DNA from: Comamonas sp. lk | GTDB lineage: Bacteria > Pseudomonadota > Gammaproteobacteria > Burkholderiales > Burkholderiaceae_C | DNA: 32,884 bases | NCBI GenBank assembly: GCA_945865425.1 | Contig: CAMBFN010000007.1 | Location: forward strand, 1-32,884 | Direction: 5' to 3' | Shown here: positions 27,249 through 32,884 of the stretch, in pieces | How the letters are laid out: each line of letters begins with the position of its first letter | Numbering within the stretch: position 1 is the stretch's first letter | Position numbers and translations under genes: made by a program | Notes under the pieces: model-generated | Told to the model about the DNA's origin: nothing | The model's input: only the letters and a program-made list of their open reading frames with translations | Databases searched by the model: none

Positions 27249-28820
27249 ATGCGTCGGCCAGTCGCCAACCAGTCGATCTTCCGCCCCAAAGCGCCACTGC
27301 GCAGCAAACCGCTGCTAAGTCCAGCGCATTCTAGTCAGACCCCATTGCACCACCCCATACGCTTGACTGTGGTTCGCGCCCTGCGTGCGCTTACTGCCCT
27401 CCTACTCCTGGGCTGTGCCAGCCTCACGCATGCTGCGGAAGGCCCCGCCAGCTTACAAGCGCTGGATGTGCAGGAAAGCAAGTCTCTGCCAGTGGCCGAG
27501 ACGGCCACCCCCGCCGATTTATGGGAGCGCATACGCCGTGGCTACGCCATGCCCGACCTCACAAGCAATCTGGTGCGTGACCGCGAGCAGTGGTACAGCA
27601 CGCGCCCCGATTACATTTTTCGCATGACGGAGCGTTCGCGCAAATACCTCTTTCATATCGTGGAAGAACTGGAGAGGCGCAATATGCCTACCGAGTTGGC
27701 CTTGCTGCCATTTGTTGAAAGCGCATTTAACCCGCAGGCCGTCTCCAGCGCCAAAGCGGCAGGTATGTGGCAATTCATGCCAGCGACGGGGAAGAGCTTC
27801 GAACTCAAGCAAAACGTTTTTCGGGACGATAGGCGTGATGTCCTGGCCTCGACCCGCGCCGCGCTGGACTACTTACAAAAGCTGCATGGCATGTTTGGCG
27901 ACTGGCATCTGGCGCTGGCGGCCTATAACTGGGGCGAAGGCAGTGTCGGCCGCGCTATCGCCAAAAACCAGCGCCTAGGCCTGCCCACCGGCTATACCGA
28001 CCTGGGCATGCCGCAGGAAACCCAGTACTACGTACCCAAATTGCAGGCCATAAAAAACATTGTGGGCCAGCCAGAAATTTTCGGTGCGCAATTGCCCGAT
28101 ATCGGCAACCATCCCTATTTCAAAACCGTGAGCATCGCCAACGACATCGACGTGGCGATGGCGGTCAAGCTATCTGGCGTGCCTCTGGACGATTTCAAGT
28201 CGCTCAACCCCTCGGTGAACAAGCCCATCATCATGGCAGCCGGTACACCGCATATCCTGCTGCCCTGGGACAACGCCGATGTGTTCGAAAAAAATCTGCA
28301 AGAGTTCAAAGGCCCGCGTTTAGCCAGTTGGACGGTTTGGGTGGCCCCGTCCACGGTACGCATTGCTGAAGCGGCCAAGCAAGTGGGTATGACCGAATCG
28401 CAATTGCGAGAGCTCAACAATATACCCCCGCGTATGCTCATCAAAGCCGGCTCGACGCTGCTGGTACCCCGCGCCGCCCATTCGCAAAAAGATATCAGCG
28501 AGTCCGTCGCCGACCGAGGTCAGGTGACTTTCACCCCGGAAATGATTAGCGTGCGCAAATCCATTCGCGCGGGCAAGGCAGACACCGTGGCGTCCTTGGC
28601 CAAACGCCTCAATGTCAGCCCTGCGAATCTGGCCCAATGGAACAAAGTGCCGGCCAACGCAAAGTTCAAACCGGGCCAGGCCCTGGTGATAGTGGTGAAT
28701 GTCCCTGCCGGTTCCGCAAGCAAAGTCAAAAGCAAGCCCAAGACCCCAGCCAAGGCGGTAGCCAAACCAGCGCCTAAGCCAAGCGCCAAAAAACCGCCAG
28801 AAAAGCAGCAAAAAAAATAG
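27249..28820 (+). CDS. mltD: membrane-bound lytic murein transglycosylase D-like, with LysM repeats
   Basis: Cleaves glycan strands of peptidoglycan to 1,6-anhydro ends. It is 523 residues from the ATG at 27249. The true start is uncertain: TTG 27345, TTG 27363 or GTG 27369 would place the signal segment (LRALTALLLLGCASLTHA) nearer the N-terminus. The LLGC could act as a lipobox, as in E. coli MltD. The SLT domain holds the catalytic glutamate E157 in FVESAFNPQA, followed by GMWQFMPATG and LALAAYNWGEG. Two LysM-type repeats lie at about residues 355-400 and 435-480. A Lys/Pro-rich tail ends the protein. The frame is open upstream to 27003 but overlaps the divergent methyltransferase. Confidence 0.9.
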   Translation: MRRPVANQSIFRPKAPLRSKPLLSPAHSSQTPLHHPIRLTVVRALRALTALLLLGCASLTHAAEGPASLQALDVQESKSLPVAETATPADLWERIRRGYAMPDLTSNLVRDREQWYSTRPDYIFRMTERSRKYLFHIVEELERRNMPTELALLPFVESAFNPQAVSSAKAAGMWQFMPATGKSFELKQNVFRDDRRDVLASTRAALDYLQKLHGMFGDWHLALAAYNWGEGSVGRAIAKNQRLGLPTGYTDLGMPQETQYYVPKLQAIKNIVGQPEIFGAQLPDIGNHPYFKTVSIANDIDVAMAVKLSGVPLDDFKSLNPSVNKPIIMAAGTPHILLPWDNADVFEKNLQEFKGPRLASWTVWVAPSTVRIAEAAKQVGMTESQLRELNNIPPRMLIKAGSTLLVPRAAHSQKDISESVADRGQVTFTPEMISVRKSIRAGKADTVASLAKRLNVSPANLAQWNKVPANAKFKPGQALVIVVNVPAGSASKVKSKPKTPAKAVAKPAPKPSAKKPPEKQQKK

Positions 28821-28835
28821 GCGCGTCCGGCGCCT
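28810..28835 (-). terminator. intrinsic terminator for the dnaX-recR-MAPEG unit
   Basis: Read on the minus strand, AGGCGC and GCGCCT (28835-28830 and 28824-28819) form a 6-bp G+C-rich stem, followed by a run of eight Ts (complement of the As at 28810-28817). It overlaps the stop codon of mltD on the opposite strand. Confidence 0.75.
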
Positions 28836-28852
28836 AAGCGGTTTTAGGCGCC
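28829..28852. repeat. 9-bp inverted repeat between mltD and the MAPEG gene
   Basis: GGCGCCTAA (28829-28837) and TTAGGCGCC (28844-28852) pair perfectly around a 6-base loop. The repeat overlaps the MAPEG stop codon and shares bases with the minus-strand terminator, so the two hairpins are mutually exclusive. It could slow plus-strand transcription leaving mltD, but no T-run follows on that strand. Confidence 0.55.
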
Positions 28853-29263
28853 AGGCGCCGCAGAAAAAAGAATCGCTACGTTGGTGGCCAGCGCCAGCGC
28901 CCATGCCAAACTGCGCGCATTGGCCCGGTCGGCAACATATAAAGCGACATACACCACACGCAAGGCCACATAGATCAGGGCTAGCATATCCATACGTGCA
29001 GCGTCAGCGCCTGCATGCTGCGCCAGCGCTATAGCTCCAATAAAGAAAGGAAGCGCTTCAAAACAATTGGACTGTGCCGCATGCGCGCGGGCCCGCCAAC
29101 CGGTTTGCCCTGCCAGCCACCGGCGTGGCATCGCATTGTCATAGCCCCCCTCGTGGACGGGCCTACCAAAGCCATTGGACTTGGCCATACCAGCGCAGAA
29201 TATGGGCATAAAAGCAGCGAGCAAAACACACCAATGTAAAACGGAAAAAACAGAATCTGTCAC
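28844..29263 (-). CDS. MAPEG family membrane protein
   Basis: 139-residue protein with about four hydrophobic segments (near 8-26, 70-84, 90-110 and 118-135), the topology of MAPEG proteins. The Y-D-N-A-x-P-R loop and R-A-x-x-A-x-x-N-x-F-E-A-L-P-F-F signature are visible. Eukaryotic members handle glutathione and eicosanoids; bacterial roles are mostly unassigned. It starts with GTG, with GGGGAG well placed upstream. Only 38 bases separate it from recR, so it is probably the last gene of the dnaX-ybaB-recR transcript, ending at the terminator at 28810-28835. Confidence 0.9.
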   Translation of the reverse strand: MTDSVFSVLHWCVLLAAFMPIFCAGMAKSNGFGRPVHEGGYDNAMPRRWLAGQTGWRARAHAAQSNCFEALPFFIGAIALAQHAGADAARMDMLALIYVALRVVYVALYVADRANARSLAWALALATNVAILFSAAPGA

Positions 29264-29301
29264 ACAAATCTCCCCAAAAAATTATTGAAAAAATAAACCC
29301 C

Positions 29302-29892
29302 TCAGCGCCTGTCTACCAAGGCATGGGCAATCGTTCCCAAGTCCACGTATTCCAATTCGCTACCCACCGGCACACCACGTGCTAGCCGCGTTGGATTGAG
29401 ACCCTTGGCGCGCAAACCTTCGGCGATGACGTGGGCCGTAGCCTCGCCCTCGGCGGTAAAGTTGGTCGCCAAAATCACCTCGCGCACAATGCCATCACAC
29501 GCGCGGGTAAACAATTTATCCAAGCCCAATTCATGCGGCCCGATGCCGTCGAGCGGGCTGAGCTTGCCCATCAACACAAAGTAAAGCCCTTGGTAGGCAC
29601 CAGTGCGCTCCAGAGCAGCCTGATCGGCCGGTGTCTCCAACACGCACAGCTGCGTGTGGTCGCGCCGGGTATCCAGGCAGGTCGCACACACCTGATCTTG
29701 GGTAAAGGTATGGCAACGTTCGCAATGGCGCACGTTTTCACTGGCCTCTTGCAAAGCCCGCGCCAAGGCCTGCGCACCAAGCCGATCGCGTTGGAGCAAA
29801 TGAAAGGCCATGCGCTGTGCCGATTTGATGCCCACGCCGGGCAGGCGCCGCAAGGCCTGAATCAAGGCGTCCAGCGCATGCGCGTCAGACAT
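29302..29892 (-). CDS. recR: recombination protein RecR
   Basis: Acts with RecF and RecO to load RecA on gapped DNA. The 196-residue length is standard. The N-terminal helix-hairpin-helix contains [20 protein letters not shown]. The zinc finger uses C57, C60, C69 and C72. The Toprim domain starts at about residue 80 with L-C-V-L-E-T-P-A-D. Walker B-like [12 protein letters not shown] and the end motif [16 protein letters not shown] are present. It is in the usual dnaX-ybaB-recR order, 34 bases after ybaB. Confidence 0.97.
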   Translation of the reverse strand: MSDAHALDALIQALRRLPGVGIKSAQRMAFHLLQRDRLGAQALARALQEASENVRHCERCHTFTQDQVCATCLDTRRDHTQLCVLETPADQAALERTGAYQGLYFVLMGKLSPLDGIGPHELGLDKLFTRACDGIVREVILATNFTAEGEATAHVIAEGLRAKGLNPTRLARGVPVGSELEYVDLGTIAHALVDRR

Positions 29893-29926
29893 CGCGCGAT
29901 GCCTCTGCTTGCAAAGTCATCACACG

Positions 29927-30253
29927 CTAAAAAGGAAGCTTCATGCCCGGGGGCAGGCCGGCAGTGATCTTGGCCATTTTTTGCTCCGAGGTGGCTTCGG
30001 CCACGCGCAAGGCCGCGTTGAAAGCGGCAGCTACCAGGTCTTCAAGCATGTCTTTGTCGTCTGCCAGCAGACTCGGGTCGATAGTGATGCGCTTGACCTC
30101 GTGCTTGCAAGTCATGGTGACTTTGACCAGACCGGAACCGGATTCGCCTGTGACTTCAATCTGACCCAACTCTTCCTGGGCTCTTTTTACGTTGTCTTGC
30201 ATCGCCTGCGCCTGCTTCATCAGGCCGGCAAGTTGTCCTTTATTGAACATCAA
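29927..30253 (-). CDS. ybaB: YbaB/EbfC nucleoid-associated protein
   Basis: Small DNA-binding protein of the YbaB/EbfC family, 108 residues. It has the family's N-terminal helix [14 protein letters not shown], a central beta region with ITIDPSLL, and a C-terminal helix ending in PPGMKLPF. The family acts as a tweezer-like dimer on DNA. It sits between dnaX and recR, its conserved place, with gaps of 62 and 34 bases. Confidence 0.95.
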   Translation of the reverse strand: MMFNKGQLAGLMKQAQAMQDNVKRAQEELGQIEVTGESGSGLVKVTMTCKHEVKRITIDPSLLADDKDMLEDLVAAAFNAALRVAEATSEQKMAKITAGLPPGMKLPF

Positions 30254-30315
30254 AATTCCTTATAGGTGTGCTGTAAATGCGAGAAGTGTCTATGCCATCG
30301 GTCCATGCCAAGCCA

Positions 30316-32181
30316 CTATAAAGGTCGGATGCTACCGGGAACAATTTTCGCCCCAAAGTCGCGCAGCCAGCTTTTTACTAAGGGGTTGTTGTAGATGATG
30401 TGCTCCGCGGCCTGCTGGCGCTCTGCGCTGGCGCGCGCATTGCGGCGCGCCGGACTGTCGCTGACGCGTCCAACCTCCACCAGCAAGTTAACCGCAAAGC
30501 CCGCGGCCTGCAGCGCTTGGCTGAGGCGATCGCGGCTGCCCGCTTGGTTGAGCGACTCGCTTTCCACCCGCAAAATCCACTGGTCTTCGTCGCGCCCAAT
30601 CAGTTGCGACTGCAAAGCCAACTCGCGCGCCAAGGCGCTAACCGCCTGCGCCTGCACCAAAGCCTGCACGGTTTGCTGCCAAAAAGCACCATGCTCAGTC
30701 TCCACGAAGCCAGCGACTGCGCCAGTAACATGCTGGTCCAGGCGGCTTTCTTGCTGCACCCGCATCGGAACGCCCACCACGCGGTGGATTGGCGTGCTCT
30801 TGTCGCTGGGCTCAGCATGCAGGCCATGGCGGACAGCCGGGTCATGGACTGAAAGCAATTGGCCCGGTGGCACCAGATCGTTGGTGGCGACTTGCGCGCT
30901 TACAGGGCGATCGGGCTGGACTATTTGCGCAGAAGTCGCAGGAGACAGTGGCACAGCCGGTTTCAACATTTGCACGGGCGCAAGGCCAGGGCTGAATGGG
31001 GCCTCAGGCACCGATTTCAGGCTTTTTTTTTCCGCTGCCAATGTGCCAGAAGCGCTATGCGTATGCAAGGCCCCGTCGCCGGGCTTGAAAGCCAGCAAGC
31101 GCAAGAGCACCATAGTGAGGGCCACATATTCGTCCGGCGCCAAACCTAAATCACCCCGCCCATGCAGGCAAATACTGTAGAGCAACTGTGTTTCATCGGC
31201 GGGCAAAAGCACAGCCAGTCGGGCTATGTCGGCCTCCTGCGGGTCACCGCTGTCGGCTGCGGCAGCCTCGCCCATGGACTGATAAACCGCCATCCGGTGC
31301 AAAACGCTGGCCATTTCCTCCAGCGCAGAGGCGGCATTGAGGCCCTGCACCCGCAGGCTTTCCACGGTTTCCACCACCTTGCGGCCCTCGCTTTGGGCCA
31401 GCGCTTCAATCAAGGCAAACACATAAGACCGATCCACGCTGCCCAGCATTTGTCGCACCGTGAGCTCGGACACCTGCCCACCGCCAAACGCGATGGCTTG
31501 GTCGCTCAGGCTCAGCGCATCGCGCATGGAGCCGCGCGCCGCGCGCGCCAGCAAATGCAAAGAAGGCTTATCAAAGACCACGCTTTCAGCGGCCAGCACC
31601 TGCTCCAAATGGTCCAATATGGTTTGCGGCGCCATAGGCCGCAGATTAAATTGCAGGCAGCGCGAGAGCACCGTGACCGGCACTTTTTGCGGATCGGTGG
31701 TGGCCAGCACAAATTTCAGGTAATCCGGCGGCTCTTCCAGCGTCTTGAGCATGGCATTGAACGCATGCCCGGTGAGCATGTGCACCTCATCGATCATGAA
31801 GACCTTGAAGCGCCCCTGCACCGGTTTATAGACCGCTTGCTCCAGCAGCGCCTGTACCTCATCTACGCCCCGGTTGGACGCGGCATCTAATTCGGTGTAG
31901 TCCACAAATCGGCCAGCGTCAATATCCGTACAGGCCTGACAGACGCCGCACGGAGTGGCAGTTATGCCACCCTGGCCGTCGGGCCCTTGGCAATTAAGCG
32001 ATTTGGCCAAAATACGCGAAACCGTAGTCTTGCCCACGCCTCGCGTGCCGGTAAACAGGTAGGCATGGTGCAGGCGCTGGGTGGAAAGTGCATTGCCTAG
32101 GGCTTGCACCACAGGGCCTTGGCCCACCATTTGCGCAAAATTGCGCGGTCGGTATTTGCGGGCAAGAACCAGATAGGACAT
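30316..32181 (-). CDS. dnaX: DNA polymerase III subunits tau/gamma
   Basis: Clamp-loader ATPase and replisome organiser. The 621-residue full-length (tau) product has Walker A GTRGVGKT near residue 45, a four-cysteine zinc module (NCQGPDG... then CGVCQAC), Walker B with MIDEVHML, and sensor 1 LSRCLQF. The conserved domains I-III end at about residue 370. A variable linker follows, then the tau-specific C-terminus, which ends in a conserved-type SWLRDFGAKIV segment. An A9 run at codons 384-387 (31023-31031) with stop codons close by in both other frames could yield a gamma-like product of about 387-392 residues. It is the first gene of dnaX-ybaB-recR. Confidence 0.96.
   Translation of the reverse strand: MSYLVLARKYRPRNFAQMVGQGPVVQALGNALSTQRLHHAYLFTGTRGVGKTTVSRILAKSLNCQGPDGQGGITATPCGVCQACTDIDAGRFVDYTELDAASNRGVDEVQALLEQAVYKPVQGRFKVFMIDEVHMLTGHAFNAMLKTLEEPPDYLKFVLATTDPQKVPVTVLSRCLQFNLRPMAPQTILDHLEQVLAAESVVFDKPSLHLLARAARGSMRDALSLSDQAIAFGGGQVSELTVRQMLGSVDRSYVFALIEALAQSEGRKVVETVESLRVQGLNAASALEEMASVLHRMAVYQSMGEAAAADSGDPQEADIARLAVLLPADETQLLYSICLHGRGDLGLAPDEYVALTMVLLRLLAFKPGDGALHTHSASGTLAAEKKSLKSVPEAPFSPGLAPVQMLKPAVPLSPATSAQIVQPDRPVSAQVATNDLVPPGQLLSVHDPAVRHGLHAEPSDKSTPIHRVVGVPMRVQQESRLDQHVTGAVAGFVETEHGAFWQQTVQALVQAQAVSALARELALQSQLIGRDEDQWILRVESESLNQAGSRDRLSQALQAAGFAVNLLVEVGRVSDSPARRNARASAERQQAAEHIIYNNPLVKSWLRDFGAKIVPGSIRPL
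31004..31031 (-). promoter_or_regulatory. candidate dnaX frameshift/slippage site
   Basis: On the coding strand a GAA codon opens a run of nine As followed by GC (As at 31031-31023). In the -1 frame the reading continues Lys-Pro-Glu-Ile-Gly-Ala and stops at TGA 31006-31004. In the +1 frame TGA follows one codon on (31019-31017). A possible stem (TGAGGCC with GGCCTTG, two wobble pairs) lies about 15 bases after the run. The function is inferred by analogy with known dnaX recoding. Confidence 0.5.
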
Positions 32182-32270
32182 GCTCAGATTCTACGGTGGC
32201 CTTGCCTGCTGCCCTAGGGCAGGCGCAAGCAATCCGGTATATTGCCACGTACGCAATACGGAGCCACGCT

Positions 32271-32884
32271 ATGAACATGCTCTCACCAGCTTCCCTGTTA
32301 ATGAGCGGCGATGAATACCGCGAATCACTGCGCCGCTACCGGCCCCGGGTTTTTCTGGATGGCCGATTGGTCGAATCCGTGGTGGATGAACCCGGCTTTG
32401 CGCCGGGCATGAACGCCATCGCCCTGACCTATGACTATGCGCTTAAAGCCCAATACGCCAAGCTCATGACCGCCGTGCAGCAAAGCAGCGGCAAAACGGT
32501 GAACCGGCTCACCCATATCAATACCAGCGCCGGCGACCTGCTCAATAAGCTAGAAGCCGTGCGCCTGGTTTGCCAGGAAACGGGCTGCGCCCAGCGCTAC
32601 CTGACACACGACGCGCTCAACGCCATTGGCCAGGTGAGCGCCCGCATTGACGACGCCAAAGGCAGTACCGAACACACTGCACGGTTTTTGAACTATATGC
32701 ACCGCGTGCAGGACCAGGACTTGACGCTGGGCGTAGCCATGACCGATGCCAAAGGCGATCGTGGCCTGCGCCCGCACCAGCAAGGCAACCGCGACAGCTA
32801 TGTCCATATCGTCGACTACCACGCCAAGCACAACGGGCAGCATGGCATTGTGATTTCAGGCACGAAGGCTATCGTCACCGGCGC
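32271..32884 (+). CDS. AbfD/HpaB-family protein, N-terminal part (4-hydroxybutyryl-CoA dehydratase-like)
   Basis: About 204 codons are visible; the 3' end is beyond the window. GGAG sits 7 bases before the ATG. The sequence resembles the N-terminus of 4-hydroxybutyryl-CoA dehydratase/vinylacetyl-CoA isomerase and the related FAD-dependent 4-hydroxyphenylacetate 3-hydroxylases. Family signs are LMSGDEYRESLRRYRPRVF, AMTDAKGDRGLRPHQQ and GIVISGTKAIVTGA. By alignment from memory, the AbfD cluster ligands C99 and C103 correspond to C106 and Y110 here, so one ligand is missing. The protein is therefore either a cluster-less family member or a hydroxylase-type enzyme. The gene diverges from dnaX. 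Confidence 0.8.
   Translation, partial: MNMLSPASLLMSGDEYRESLRRYRPRVFLDGRLVESVVDEPGFAPGMNAIALTYDYALKAQYAKLMTAVQQSSGKTVNRLTHINTSAGDLLNKLEAVRLVCQETGCAQRYLTHDALNAIGQVSARIDDAKGSTEHTARFLNYMHRVQDQDLTLGVAMTDAKGDRGLRPHQQGNRDSYVHIVDYHAKHNGQHGIVISGTKAIVTG

Noticed and set aside
31162-31890. 242-codon plus-strand open frame inside dnaX
   Set aside because: It is antisense to the conserved ATPase domain of dnaX, and its His/Gln/Arg-rich composition is a shadow pattern.

Overview
This window reads as chromosomal core DNA of a betaproteobacterium, most likely Burkholderiales and close to Comamonadaceae. The support is gene order and protein flavour: ilvI-ilvH-ilvC followed by pssA, nadE followed by a PII gene, ppa next to a K+-independent H+-pyrophosphatase, aat-bpt, and an ECF sigma/DUF3619/DUF3106/RDD cassette. 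G+C is moderately high by eye. I see no insertion sequence, prophage, integrase, CRISPR array or rRNA.

Layout. 1-1175 (-): 5' part of acetyl-CoA synthetase. 1362-3758 (+): class I fumarase and glutamate racemase. 3776-3986 (-): tRNA-Arg(TCT) and tRNA-Pro(TGG). 4062-6430 (+): two N-degron aminoacyl transferases, then an IclR regulator. 6486-12324 (-): PBP7-type endopeptidase, phosphatidylserine synthase and the branched-chain amino acid operon ilvI-ilvH-ilvC. 12615-14914 (+): ECF sigma factor, DUF3619 putative membrane anti-sigma-like protein, DUF3106 exported protein, RDD membrane protein. 14937-16980 (-): PII protein and NAD synthetase. 17054-18244 (+): COG3146-type acyltransferase. 18314-21165: divergent soluble and membrane pyrophosphatases. 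21320-23296: response regulator and soluble histidine kinase, tail to tail. 23454-25928 (+): moaA-moeA. 25936-27194 (-): rnhA and a YafS-like methyltransferase. 27249-28820 (+): MltD-like transglycosylase. 28844-32181 (-): dnaX-ybaB-recR plus a MAPEG membrane protein. 32271-end (+): 5' part of an AbfD/HpaB-family gene.

Most genes are housekeeping. They cover acetate and C4 metabolism, cell-wall precursor and remodelling enzymes, N-degron tagging, branched-chain amino acids, nitrogen and NAD metabolism, pyrophosphate disposal, molybdopterin synthesis, and replication/recombination. The points most worth a second look are: an A9 run inside dnaX with stop codons just downstream in both other frames, which could give tau and gamma forms; the poorly characterised sigma/DUF3619/DUF3106/RDD cassette; a histidine kinase with a receiver domain that has lost its phospho-acceptor; an AbfD-like enzyme missing one expected cluster cysteine; and a possible gloB remnant between the methyltransferase and mltD. 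I did not find a clearly new multi-gene system.
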